Assembly: GCA_963696625.1 (NCBI GenBank)
Contig: CAVOKZ010000021.1
Location: forward strand, 1-50,721
Direction: 5' to 3'
Length of the DNA stretch: 50,721 nt
Source: JAWVFN01 sp963696625
GTDB taxonomy: Bacteria > Actinomycetota > Thermoleophilia > Solirubrobacterales > 70-9
In this document: positions 25,971 to 34,049 of the stretch, piece by piece
How the letters are laid out: each line of letters starts with the position of its first letter
Position numbering within the stretch: position 1 is the first letter of the stretch
Notes under the pieces: model-generated
Database searches by the model: none
Seen by the model: only the letters and a program-made list of their open reading frames with translations
What the model was told of the DNA's origin: nothing
Position numbers and translations under genes: made by a program

Positions 25971-26541
25971 CTAAGCGGTCAGCTCGGCGCTGGCGGATTC
26001 CCAAGGCCGAGGAGGCTCGACCAGGTTGCACACCACGTCGACGACCGCGGGGTCGAACTGGCTGCCGGCGCAGCGACGCAGTTCCGCCACGGCCTCGTCG
26101 ACCGGTTGCGGTTCGCAGTAGGGGCGCGCCGTGGTCATCGCGTTGAACGCGTCGCAGACGGTGATGATCCGTGAGCCGATCGGGATCTCCTCGCCCTCGA
26201 GGCCGTCCGGGTAGCCGCGGCCGAAGGTGTCGTTGTAGTGCTTGAAACCGTCGAGGGCGAAGAGCGCGAACATGACCCGCCGCTCGGGGGCCGCTGCCCG
26301 CATCGCTTCCGTCACGTCCTCGACCAGCGCATGGCGGTTGCCGAGGCCCGTGAGCGAGTCTGTCAGCGATGCCTTCTTCGCGATCGCCAGCGCCTTCTTC
26401 CGCTCCTGGGTCGAGCGAGCCGCGCGCAGGTAAGCTCAGCGCGGTCAGCGCGGTCAGCGCGAGCGTCGCGTCCTGAAGCTGGAGCTGGGCCCTGTGGCTG
26501 GCGCCGGCCTCGCGCTGGAGGTGCAAGGTCATCGCGATCAC
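25971..26541 (-). pseudogene. collapsed GGDEF/HD-GYP gene
   Basis: Read on the minus strand, the first part (LHLQREAGASHRAQLQLQD) leads into a small GCGCGGTCA repeat near 26440, where the frame changes. The next part is the start of a GGDEF domain (AKKASLTDSLTGLGNRHALV, LDGFKHYNDTFG). This joins directly to the late part of an HD-GYP domain (RGYPDGLEGEEIPIGSRI, TVCDAFNAMTTARPY). The GGDEF motif itself and the HD metal residues are deleted. It cannot make or degrade cyclic di-GMP. A continuous 114-residue frame (25971-26315) might still be translated. It converges on the TetR gene. Confidence 0.7.
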
Positions 26542-26604
26542 CGCGAGCGGAAGCTGAGATGATCGTGCCTCCGACTGGCCGACTGGCCAGTTTCGGATTG
26601 TTAG

Positions 26605-26617
26605 GGGGACGGTCCCC
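26605..26617. repeat. GGGGAC-G-GTCCCC palindrome
   Basis: A 13-base palindrome in the gap upstream of the MMPL gene, next to another small palindrome ACTGGCCAGT (26583-26592). It resembles the GGGGTC-N-GACCCC units at 5757 and 24077 in plan. It could be part of the MMPL promoter region. Confidence 0.4.
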
Positions 26618-26651
26618 GGCGAGGGCGTTTTGATCGAGAAGGGTTGAGGTC

Positions 26652-28901
26652 TTGCGCGAGTTCATGGTCAGGTTGTCGGAGCTCCTCACCCGCCGCCGCT
26701 GGTGGGTGCTCGCCGCCTGGCTGATCGTCGTCGGCCTCGCGCTGCCGCTTTCGGCAAATCAGACCGAGAACCTCGTCGGGGGCGGCTTCACCGTTCCAGG
26801 CAGCCAGGCGGAGTCGGTCGAGCAGTCGCTGGTGGAGGACTTCCCGCCGAGCGCGGCCGCCGGAATCGGCGCCGTGCTCGAGGCCTCCGACGGCGCGACG
26901 CCGGCCCAGGTCGACGCGGGGGTGCAGAGGCTCCGGCAGGCGACCGAGGAGCAAGGCCAGATGACGCTGACCAAGGCCGACGCCGAGAGCGCCCGGGCCC
27001 AGCTCGCCGCGGAGGGCGTCGCCGTCGTGCCGCTGCAGTCCGCCCTGCCGGCCTCCGAGCTGAGCGACCCCGCGACCGACCTGCGCACCTCGCTCGACCC
27101 GGGGACCGAAGAGGACGGGGTCACGACCTATCTGACGGGACAGCCGGCTGCCTACGCCGGGCTCCAGGAGCTCTCCAAGAAGGACCTCGAGCAGGCCGAG
27201 CGGGCCGGCTTTCCGCTCGTCGCCGTGATCCTGCTCGCGGTGTTCGGCTCCGCCGCCGCCGCGTCGCTGCCGCTGGCGCTCGGCTTGTTCTCGGTGCTGA
27301 TCACCGGCGCGGTGATCTACCTGCTCTCACAGCAGACCGACATGTCGGTGTTCGTCACCAACATGGCCTCGATGGTCGGCATCGGCGTCGCCGTCGACTA
27401 CTCGCTCTTCATCCTCGTGCGCTTCCGCGAAGAGGTGCGCGCCGGTAAGCCCGCGCGCGAGGCCCGGGCGACGGCGCTCTCGACCTCGGGCCTCGCCGTC
27501 GTCTTCTCCGGGCTGGCTGTGGTGATCTCGCTCGCCGGGCTGTTCATGGTCGACAACCAGGCGCTGCGATCGATGGCGATGGGGGCGATGATCGTCGTTG
27601 CGGTGGCCGTGCTCGTCGCCTCCACTCTGCTCCCGGCGTTGATCCGGCTGCTGGGCAGGCGGGTCGAGGCCGGCGGCTGGGTTTGGGGGGTGATCACCGC
27701 TCTGCGCCAACCGCTGCGCCGCCGCCGCAGGCGCGGCTCGACCGATCCCGACCGCCTGCGATTCTGGCAGCGCTGGACCGAGCGGGTGATGAAGCGGCCG
27801 GTGCTCTCGATCGTCGCCGTCAGCGCCGTGCTGCTGACCCTGGCGATCCCGGTCCTCGACATGGAGACGGGCAACAGCGCGATCGAGCAATTCCCTGAGG
27901 ACCACGACGTGCGCGTCGCCTCGGAGATCGTCAGCGAGGAGACCGGCGGCGGCGAGAGCCCGATCCAGGTCGTGCCCGCGTTCGACCGGGGCGGACTCTC
28001 GGATCCGGCCAATACCGCCGCCGTCAAGAGCTTCTCCGCAGAGACCGGGAAAGACCCGGAGGTGCGCGCGGTCGAGGCGCCCGTCGCCGGCAGGGACGAC
28101 TCGGCGCTGATCGCCGTCATCCCCAGGCGGCCGAGCGAGTCAGACGAGGCGGTGGCGCTCGTCAACCGGCTGCGCGCCGAGATCCCCGGCTCCGAGCTCG
28201 GCCGCCGGGCCGAGGTCGCCGTCGGCGGCGAGTCGGGGCGGCTCGTCGACATCCGCGACCAGATCAACGGCTCGATGTGGAAGATCATCGCCTTCGTCCT
28301 CGCGCTTTCGTTCGGAGTCCTGATGATCATGCTGCGCTCGCTGGTCCTGCCGCTGAAGGCGATCGTGATGAACCTGCTCTCGATCGGCGCCGCCTACGGG
28401 ACCCTCGTCATCGTCTTCCAGTGGGGCTGGATCGACGGCCTCTTCGGCTTCGAGAGCCTGGGCAAGCTCGACACGATCAACCCGCCGCTGATCCTCGCCG
28501 TCGTCTTCGGGCTCTCGATGGACTACGAGGTCTTCCTGCTCTCGCGGATTCGCGAGCGCTACGAGGTCCACGGGGACAACAGCCTCGCCGTCGCCGAGGG
28601 CCTCGCCTCGAGCGCCCGCACGATCTCCTCGGCGGCGCTGATCATGGCGACGGTGTTCTCGATCTTCGTTCTCACCGGGCTGCCCACGATCAAGGAGCTC
28701 GGCGTCGGCTGCGCCGTCGCGATCGTCCTCGACGCGACCCTCGTCCGCCTGATCCTGGTTCCGGCGGCGATGCAGCTGTTGGGCGACTGGAACTGGTGGC
28801 TGCCGAAGTGGCTCGACCGCCTGCTGCCGGATCTCAACCCGGAGAAGGGCGCCGACCCGCACGGAGTCGCCGCCGGCGGCACCGAGGCTGCGGGTGCCTA
28901 A
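26652..28901 (+). CDS. MMPL-family RND transporter
   Basis: A 749-residue export pump of the mycobacterial MmpL-like group, expected to move lipids or hydrophobic compounds with proton energy. The order is typical: one helix (LTRRRWWVLAAWLIVVGLAL), an extracellular domain (about 40-170), five helices including VGIGVAVDYSLFILVRFREE, a second helix and outer domain, then a second block with GLSMDYEVFLLSRIRE. The duplicated DYS/DYE helix motifs carry proton-relay residues. TTG at 26652 is the longest start; an ATG four codons on (26664) is an alternative. Followed after 16 bases by a thioesterase gene, probably in one transcript. Confidence 0.9.
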   Translation: MREFMVRLSELLTRRRWWVLAAWLIVVGLALPLSANQTENLVGGGFTVPGSQAESVEQSLVEDFPPSAAAGIGAVLEASDGATPAQVDAGVQRLRQATEEQGQMTLTKADAESARAQLAAEGVAVVPLQSALPASELSDPATDLRTSLDPGTEEDGVTTYLTGQPAAYAGLQELSKKDLEQAERAGFPLVAVILLAVFGSAAAASLPLALGLFSVLITGAVIYLLSQQTDMSVFVTNMASMVGIGVAVDYSLFILVRFREEVRAGKPAREARATALSTSGLAVVFSGLAVVISLAGLFMVDNQALRSMAMGAMIVVAVAVLVASTLLPALIRLLGRRVEAGGWVWGVITALRQPLRRRRRRGSTDPDRLRFWQRWTERVMKRPVLSIVAVSAVLLTLAIPVLDMETGNSAIEQFPEDHDVRVASEIVSEETGGGESPIQVVPAFDRGGLSDPANTAAVKSFSAETGKDPEVRAVEAPVAGRDDSALIAVIPRRPSESDEAVALVNRLRAEIPGSELGRRAEVAVGGESGRLVDIRDQINGSMWKIIAFVLALSFGVLMIMLRSLVLPLKAIVMNLLSIGAAYGTLVIVFQWGWIDGLFGFESLGKLDTINPPLILAVVFGLSMDYEVFLLSRIRERYEVHGDNSLAVAEGLASSARTISSAALIMATVFSIFVLTGLPTIKELGVGCAVAIVLDATLVRLILVPAAMQLLGDWNWWLPKWLDRLLPDLNPEKGADPHGVAAGGTEAAGA

Positions 28902-28917
28902 CGGGTAGGTTCGGCCC

Positions 28918-30045
28918 ATGGCCGAGCCCGAGAAGGAGATCTGGCGGCAGGAGGCGATCGGGGGCTACCCCGACCCGTCGATGCTGGCGCTGCCCGGTCT
29001 CGAGCGCATGCGCGGCTGGCGCACCGGAGCGGTCCCGGCGGCGCCGATCGTCTACCTGACCGAGATGTCGGTCGGCGACGTCTCCGAGGGAACGGCCTCG
29101 TATTCGATTCCCGCCTCACGATGGTTTTCGAACTCGACCGGGCTGATCCCCGGCGGACTGCTCGCGGTGCTCGCCGATGCTCCGCTGGGGACGGCGCTCG
29201 GCACCGTCGCCGGCGCGGGCGAGTGGTTCACCACGGCCGAGCTCTCGCTGAGCTTCCTGCGCCCGGTGCGGCCCGACCCCGAGGCGCGGATCAGCGCCAA
29301 CGGCCAGCTCATCCACCGCGGCCGCACCGTCGGGCTCACCGAGGCGTTCCTGATCAACGAGAAGACCGGCGACCTCGTCGCCTTCGGCAGTTCGCGTCTC
29401 TCGGTCTTCCGGCCGCCGGGTGAGCTGCCCGAGGCGCCCTCCGAGCTGCCGCGGGTCGACCAGCAGATGCCCGGCTCGGACCCATCCCATCCCCTCCAGC
29501 AGCCGCTCCAGGGCGAACCCTGGCCCGCCGAGGAGTTCGCATCGCGGTCCGGTCTCGAGATGCTGCGCGCCTTCATCGCCGGCGATCTCCCCGAGGCGCC
29601 GATCACCCGGCTGACGGGCCTGCGCGTGGTCGAGGCCGAACAGGGCGCGACGACGACGGTGCTGCCCTGTACCAAGTGGCTCGCCCAGTCGGCGGGAGCC
29701 GTGCAGGGCGGTTTCACAGCGATGCTCGCCGAAGCGGCCCTGGCCTCGGCGGTCTTCAGCACGGCCGAGGCCGGCACCGCGACCGCGCCCCTCGACCTCA
29801 AGGTCAACTTCCTGCGCCCGGTCTTCCCCGACGGCCGCGACCTCGTCGCCCGGGCGAAGGTGGTTCACCGGGGCCGCACCCTGGCGATCGCCAACGCCGA
29901 GCTCGTCAACGCCGACGGCAAGACCGTCGCCCGGGCGACGGGGTCGTCGATGTACCTGCCCGACCGCCCGGCCGACCTCGGCGGCGCCGAGCTTCCGGCC
30001 CCTGGCGAGGAGACCGACCGGCCAGTGGCCGCCCGATGGTCTTGA
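28918..30045 (+). CDS. tandem-hotdog acyl-CoA thioesterase-like protein
   Basis: A 375-residue protein made of two PaaI-like hotdog domains. The first (about 45-165) has STGLIPGGLLAVLADAPLGTAL and LSFLRPVRPD. The second (about 220-350) has AQSAGAVQGGFTAMLAEAAL and VNFLRPVFPDG. Each ends in an H-R-GRT strand (IHRGRTVGLT, VHRGRTLAIAN). PaaI-type domains hydrolyse acyl- or aryl-CoA thioesters; fusing two mimics the usual dimer. It follows the MMPL transporter closely, so both may act in making and exporting an acylated product. Substrate unknown. Confidence 0.82.
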   Translation: MAEPEKEIWRQEAIGGYPDPSMLALPGLERMRGWRTGAVPAAPIVYLTEMSVGDVSEGTASYSIPASRWFSNSTGLIPGGLLAVLADAPLGTALGTVAGAGEWFTTAELSLSFLRPVRPDPEARISANGQLIHRGRTVGLTEAFLINEKTGDLVAFGSSRLSVFRPPGELPEAPSELPRVDQQMPGSDPSHPLQQPLQGEPWPAEEFASRSGLEMLRAFIAGDLPEAPITRLTGLRVVEAEQGATTTVLPCTKWLAQSAGAVQGGFTAMLAEAALASAVFSTAEAGTATAPLDLKVNFLRPVFPDGRDLVARAKVVHRGRTLAIANAELVNADGKTVARATGSSMYLPDRPADLGGAELPAPGEETDRPVAARWS

Positions 30046-30054
30046 CTATCACTG

Positions 30055-30068
30055 CTGCTTCGGCAGCG
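30055..30068. terminator. possible stem-loop between convergent genes
   Basis: GCTGC-TTCG-GCAGC, a five-base stem with a stable UUCG-type loop, lies between the convergent thioesterase and R2lox genes. There is no T tract, so its role as terminator is uncertain. Confidence 0.3.
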
Positions 30069-30112
30069 ACGGAAACCTCTAGGTCAGCGAGGGCTGCCCG
30101 GCTCGACCGGCG

Positions 30113-31453
30113 CTACCCGGCTGAGCCGTTGTTCCCGGCGCCGTGGAGCTCGACCGAGTCCAGATGAGCGCGGTTCGGGAAGATCCGCTGGAGGCGCATC
30201 AGCTTGCGCGGCGAGCCGCTCGGGCGGATCCTGCCGCGCAGCATCGCCCGCCGCGGGTCGCCGCCCCAGGTCGTCACCGCGACCCAGTCGCGGAAGCTCT
30301 TCGCGCGCAGGGTGACGTCGGGCTTTTCGGCCTCGCCCTCGATCGCCGCGGTCGAGCCGTTGTCGAGTCGCACGTGCCACGAGGGCGCGTCCTTGAACCT
30401 CCACTGGACCGTCATCGGCTCGGTCACCCGCTTGGTGTCGGCGGTGCGGGCGACGACGTCGAAGAAGTAGCCGAGGACCTCGGGAGTCGGCTTCACCTCG
30501 CCGCCGGGCTCGCCGAGGACCCCGGCCTGCATCATCGCGATCTGGTGCTCGGCCCGCTCGCGATGCGGCATCTCGGGGTCGAACGGGTAGACGCCCGGCA
30601 TCTCCTCCAGCGGGTAGCCGATCATCCGCCACTTGGCCTCGACCGAGCGCATCCCGAAGCTGTAGATGTCCTCGAGCTCGAAGCCGTAGGCGCGGGTGTA
30701 CTCGCGGTCCCAGTTGGGCGGGGTGAAGACCGAGACGACGTAGGGCATCACGTCGCGCATCAGCTCGGCGATGCCGGCCTTGACCTCCTCGCCCTCGGGC
30801 CCGTTGACCAGCTCGGAGAGGACCTTGACCCCGAAGCCGATGTGGCGCTGCTCGTCGCGCGAGACGTTCTCCATGCCCGCGGAGAAGCCCGGCATCGTCC
30901 CCGCCTTGGCGAAGAAGTCCTCGATGTAGTGCTGGCCCGGCTGCGCCATCGCCGACTCGATGATCAGGTGGTAGAGGGTGATCGCGCGCGCGAACGTCGG
31001 GATCGACTTGTCGGCCCGCAGCTCGTCGAACATCTTCTCGAGCCGGCCGAAGACGCCCTTGTACCCCCAGCCGAGGTACTCCTGGGTGAAGTCGAGCCCG
31101 TCGGCGATCGTGTCGCCGGCGCCGATGACCTCCTTGAAGAAGCGGTGGAAGAAGATCGCGTGGCGCGCCTCGTCGACCTGCTGGGTGGCGAGGAAGTACT
31201 TCTGCTCCTCCTCGGGCGCGGCGTCGATGTAGGGGGAGAGGCCGTCGGTCACCGCGTCCTCGCCGTAGAAGAACATCGAGTAGATCCACAGCGCCGACTT
31301 GCGCTGGATGTCGGAGAGCGCGTCCCAGCCCACCCGGTCCTGACTGAAGTCGAGGTCGTACGCCGACCAGTTGTTCTGCTCCCAGCGCTTGTAGAGGTCC
31401 GTGTAGGTGATCTCGTCGACGGACTTGGTCTTGTCGGCCATGGCTACGGACAT
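30113..31453 (-). CDS. R2-like ligand-binding oxidase fused to SCP2 sterol-carrier domain
   Basis: A 446-residue protein. The ferritin-like N-terminal half (about 15-290) has all six expected metal ligands: E65, E95, H98, E166, E201 and H204. It also has V68 and Y161, at the same offsets from ligands (E+3, E-5) as the crosslinked Val-Tyr pair known in R2lox proteins, which hold a Mn/Fe site and a long-chain fatty acid. Residues about 335-435 look like an SCP2 lipid-binding domain (PMTVQWRFKDAPSWHVRLDN, KSFRDWVAVTTWGGDPRRA). Fusion suggests oxidation of a bound lipid; substrate unknown. ATG at 31453 has a strong AGGAGG six bases upstream. A TetR operator lies 49 bases above the start. A plain RNR beta subunit is less likely. 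Confidence 0.83.
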   Translation of the reverse strand: MSVAMADKTKSVDEITYTDLYKRWEQNNWSAYDLDFSQDRVGWDALSDIQRKSALWIYSMFFYGEDAVTDGLSPYIDAAPEEEQKYFLATQQVDEARHAIFFHRFFKEVIGAGDTIADGLDFTQEYLGWGYKGVFGRLEKMFDELRADKSIPTFARAITLYHLIIESAMAQPGQHYIEDFFAKAGTMPGFSAGMENVSRDEQRHIGFGVKVLSELVNGPEGEEVKAGIAELMRDVMPYVVSVFTPPNWDREYTRAYGFELEDIYSFGMRSVEAKWRMIGYPLEEMPGVYPFDPEMPHRERAEHQIAMMQAGVLGEPGGEVKPTPEVLGYFFDVVARTADTKRVTEPMTVQWRFKDAPSWHVRLDNGSTAAIEGEAEKPDVTLRAKSFRDWVAVTTWGGDPRRAMLRGRIRPSGSPRKLMRLQRIFPNRAHLDSVELHGAGNNGSAG

Positions 31454-31501
31454 TCGAATCCTCCTGGGGTGAGAGCGGTCGGCTGGCTGGGCGGCCAACT
31501 A

Positions 31502-31523
31502 TAACTGACTGACGGGTCAGTTA
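31502..31523. promoter_or_regulatory. TetR operator, copy 1 (upstream of R2lox-SCP2)
   Basis: TAACTGAC-N6-GTCAGTTA, a 22-base palindrome with 8-base arms. The same arms and spacing occur at 33238-33259 beside a TetR gene. It overlaps the amt stop codon and lies just upstream of the R2lox-SCP2 start, as expected for repressor control of that gene. Confidence 0.75.
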
Positions 31524-32825
31524 GGCGGGGTCGGCGACCGGAACCGGCGCTTCGATCGCTTCCTGGGGCGTGACCAGGATCGCGCCCTCGCCCGAGGCGT
31601 AGGCCTCCTCGCCGTGGGCGTTGACGTCGAGGCCGATCGCCTCCTGCTCCTCGGTGACCCGCAGCGGCATCACCGCCGACATCAGCTTCAGCAGCAGGAA
31701 GGTCGCGATGAACGCGTAGGCCGGCGCCGCCACCGCCGCGAGGGTCTGGTCGAGGAGCTGGTCGGCGTTGCCGAAGATGAAGCCGTCGGAGACCCCGTTC
31801 CACGAGGCCTGGGCGAAGAAGCCGATGAAGAGGATGCCGGTGAAGCCGGCTACGCCGTGGGCGGCGAGCACGTCGAGGGTCTCGTCGACCCGGGTCCGCG
31901 GGCGCCAGACGATCACCGCGTAGCAGGGCAGCGCGACCAGGGCGCCGAGCAGCATCGCGAAGCCGGGGCTGATGTAGCCGCCCGCGGGCGTGATCCCGAC
32001 GCAGCCGACGATGATCGCGGTCGCGGCGCCGACCGCGGTGACCTTGCGCCCGCGGATCGCGTCGAGCGCGAACCAGACGACCAGGGTGCAGGCCGGGCAG
32101 AGCAGCGTGTTGGTGAAGGCGAGCACGCTGGGGTCTCCGGTCGAGAAGCCCGAGCCGCCGTTGAAGCCGAACCAGCCGAACCACAGCAGCCCGGCGCCGA
32201 GCAGGACGTAGACCGCGTTGTGGGGCAGCAGCGCCTGGCGGCCGTAGTCCTTGCGCGCGCCGACCACGAGCGCCGCGGCAAGGGCCGAGAAGCCGGAGGC
32301 CATCTCGACCGGGACGCCACCGGCGAAGTCGAGGGTGCCGCGCTCGAACAGCCAGCCGCCGCCGAAGGCCCAGTGGGCCATGACCGAGTAGACGAGCACC
32401 GACCACAGCGCGGCGAAGACGAGGAAGGCGCCGAAGCGCATCCGCTCGACCACCGCGCCCGAGATCAGCGCCGTGGTGATGATGCAGAAGGTCGCCTGGA
32501 AGGCGAAGAAGACGAGGTGCGGGATCGTCGTTCCGTCGCGCGGGGTGAAGGTGACGTCGTGGAGGAAGGCGTAGTTGAGCCCGCCGATCAGGTCGCCGGT
32601 GCCGTCGAAGGCGAGCGAGTAGCCGACTGCGGCCCAGGTCACGGTCGCGATCGCGATCGCGGCGACGCACATCATGAACGTGTTGAGGGTGTTCTTCGAG
32701 CGCACGAGGCCCGCGTAGAAGAGGCCCAGCGCCGGGGTCATCATCAGCACCAGCGCGGTCGCGGTCAGCATCCAGGCGGTGTCGCCGGTGTCGACCTCGG
32801 CCACCTGGACCGCCAGGACGCTCAC
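31521..32825 (-). CDS. amt: ammonium transporter (Amt) with Glu at the first twin-His position
   Basis: A 434-residue Amt/Mep channel-like transporter for ammonium with about 11 helices. Landmarks are DTAWMLTATALVLMMTPALG, FYAGLVRSKN, and the pore segments around 150-180 and 315-330. The second twin-His is present (H323 in LAAHGVAGF). The first is replaced: DFAGG-VPVEMASG has E174 where most Amts have His. Glu at this place is known in some fungal Mep proteins and alters transport. The C-terminal tail is long and acidic. GTG start overlaps the glnK stop (GTGA), so amt is coupled to glnK. Confidence 0.92.
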   Translation of the reverse strand: MSVLAVQVAEVDTGDTAWMLTATALVLMMTPALGLFYAGLVRSKNTLNTFMMCVAAIAIATVTWAAVGYSLAFDGTGDLIGGLNYAFLHDVTFTPRDGTTIPHLVFFAFQATFCIITTALISGAVVERMRFGAFLVFAALWSVLVYSVMAHWAFGGGWLFERGTLDFAGGVPVEMASGFSALAAALVVGARKDYGRQALLPHNAVYVLLGAGLLWFGWFGFNGGSGFSTGDPSVLAFTNTLLCPACTLVVWFALDAIRGRKVTAVGAATAIIVGCVGITPAGGYISPGFAMLLGALVALPCYAVIVWRPRTRVDETLDVLAAHGVAGFTGILFIGFFAQASWNGVSDGFIFGNADQLLDQTLAAVAAPAYAFIATFLLLKLMSAVMPLRVTEEQEAIGLDVNAHGEEAYASGEGAILVTPQEAIEAPVPVADPA

Positions 32826-33175
32826 TCGCCCACCGGGGTGACTGCTTCCCTGTCGCTCTCGCCGGTGCGGATCCGCACCGCGCGCTCGAGCGGCACCACG
32901 AAGATCTTGCCGTCGCCGACCTCGCCGGTTCGCGCCCCGTCGGCGAGCGCGCCGATCGTCGCATCGACGAAGTCGTCGGAGACCGCGATCTCGAAGCGGA
33001 CCTTGTCGGCGAGGCCGACCTGGACGGTGGTCCCGCGGTAGGTCTCGACATGGTCGAGCTCGCCGCCGTGGCCCTGGACCCGGCTCATCGAGATGCCGCG
33101 AACCTCGGCGCGGTAAAGCGCCTCGAGCACGTCGTTCGCCTTCTCCGGCCGGACGATGCCGATCACGAGCTTCAA
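32822..33175 (-). CDS. glnK: PII-family nitrogen regulatory protein
   Basis: A 117-residue PII trimer subunit that senses ATP/ADP and 2-oxoglutarate and usually blocks Amt when nitrogen is ample. The family start MKLVIGIVRPEKANDVLEAL, the B-loop ARTGEVGDGKIFV and the C-terminal strand are normal. The T-loop is odd: HVETYRGTTVQVGLADKV has Tyr at 46 but Val at 51, so the uridylylation/adenylylation Tyr is missing. The TTG start has AGGGAG about 7 bases upstream. It is the first gene of glnK-amt. Regulation by covalent modification is therefore unlikely; ligand binding alone may control Amt. Confidence 0.92.
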   Translation of the reverse strand: MKLVIGIVRPEKANDVLEALYRAEVRGISMSRVQGHGGELDHVETYRGTTVQVGLADKVRFEIAVSDDFVDATIGALADGARTGEVGDGKIFVVPLERAVRIRTGESDREAVTPVGE

Positions 33176-33237
33176 GGTCTCTCTCCCTTCGCAGCTTGCG
33201 GGGCGAACCTACCCACGGCTTCGGTCGAAAGACCGCG

Positions 33238-33259
33238 TAACTGACTCACCGGTCAGTTA
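33238..33259. promoter_or_regulatory. TetR operator, copy 2 (upstream of tetR)
   Basis: TAACTGAC-N6-GTCAGTTA, with the same 8-base arms and 6-base spacing as 31502-31523. It ends 10 bases before the TetR start at 33270, so autoregulation is likely. It also lies 63 bases upstream of divergent glnK. Binding is inferred, not shown. Confidence 0.75.
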
Positions 33260-33269
33260 GACTGGCCCG

Positions 33270-33923
33270 GTGAGCACCCGCGCCAAGACGGAGGCGGCGG
33301 CGCCGAAGCGGCGCATGCCCGCCGACGCCCGCCGCGAGACCATCCTCGAGGCGGCGCTCGACGCGTTCGCCGCCCGCGGCCTCGACGGCGTCTCGCTCGG
33401 CGAGGTCGCCGACCGCGCCGGGATCTCGAAGGCGCTGATCTACGAGCACTTCGACTCGAAGAAGGACCTCCACGACGCCGTGCTGCAGGCGAGCCACGAC
33501 CAGCTCGTGGCCAGGGTGCTCACTTCGATCGGCGATGCAAGCACCCCCGAGGAGCGGCTCAAGCTCGGCCTCGACGCCTTCCTCGCCTTCGTCGAGGAGC
33601 ATCGCACCGCCTGGCAGATGGTCCACCGCAACGTCACCGACCCCGAGATCGCCCCGACCCTGCGCCGCGTCCAGGACGAGGCCCGCGACACCGTCGCCCA
33701 GCTGATCGCCGAGTACGCGCCGCAGGAAAGCCCGGTCGAGGGCCTGCGGGTCGAGGTCGCCGCCGAGCTCTTCGCCCAGCAGCTCGTCGGCGCCGGCCAG
33801 GCGCTCGCCAACTGGTGGGACGAGAACCGCAACGTCCCCCGCGAGACGATGCTCCAGGCCCACATGGACTTCGCCTGGATCGGCCTCGAGCGGATCGTCG
33901 CCGGCGAGCGCTGGGAGGGCTGA
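33270..33923 (+). CDS. TetR-family regulator of the R2lox-SCP2 gene (inferred)
   Basis: A 217-residue TetR protein. The helix-turn-helix spans about 18-65: RRETILEAALDAFAARG, then SLGEVADRAGISKALIYEHF and DSKKDLHDAVL. The C-terminal domain is alpha-helical and may bind a fatty acyl ligand (inference from the lipid context). GTG start, 10 bases after a 22-base palindrome whose twin precedes R2lox-SCP2. This makes it the likely repressor of that gene and of itself. Divergent from glnK, which it may or may not affect. Confidence 0.87.
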   Translation: MSTRAKTEAAAPKRRMPADARRETILEAALDAFAARGLDGVSLGEVADRAGISKALIYEHFDSKKDLHDAVLQASHDQLVARVLTSIGDASTPEERLKLGLDAFLAFVEEHRTAWQMVHRNVTDPEIAPTLRRVQDEARDTVAQLIAEYAPQESPVEGLRVEVAAELFAQQLVGAGQALANWWDENRNVPRETMLQAHMDFAWIGLERIVAGERWEG

Positions 33924-33960
33924 GCTCGATTCCTTGCATCGGTTTCTGTGGGGTCCCGTG

Positions 33961-34049
33961 TTAGATGTAAAGTATAGAGCGTGTTTTGTAGCAAGTAGCT
34001 ACTGCGTATTTTGTATAGTAGGTACCGTGTATTCTGTAAAGTACACGCG
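33961..34049. promoter_or_regulatory. AT-rich upstream region with three GTRTTYTGTA repeats
   Basis: Base composition drops sharply to AT-rich, unlike its neighbours. GTGTTTTGTA (33981), GTATTTTGTA (34006) and GTATTCTGTA (34029) repeat at 23-25 base spacing, each followed by a nearby AGTA. TGTAAAGTA occurs at about 33966 and 34035, and a palindrome AGTAGCTACT at 33994-34003. It ends directly at the ATG of the ATPase gene. Probably a transferred promoter/operator cluster. Confidence 0.5.

Noticed and set aside
33222..33235. CGGTC-GAAA-GACCG hairpin upstream of glnK
   Set aside because: Short, in a GC-rich gap and without T tract; it may be chance. Not called as a riboswitch or terminator.
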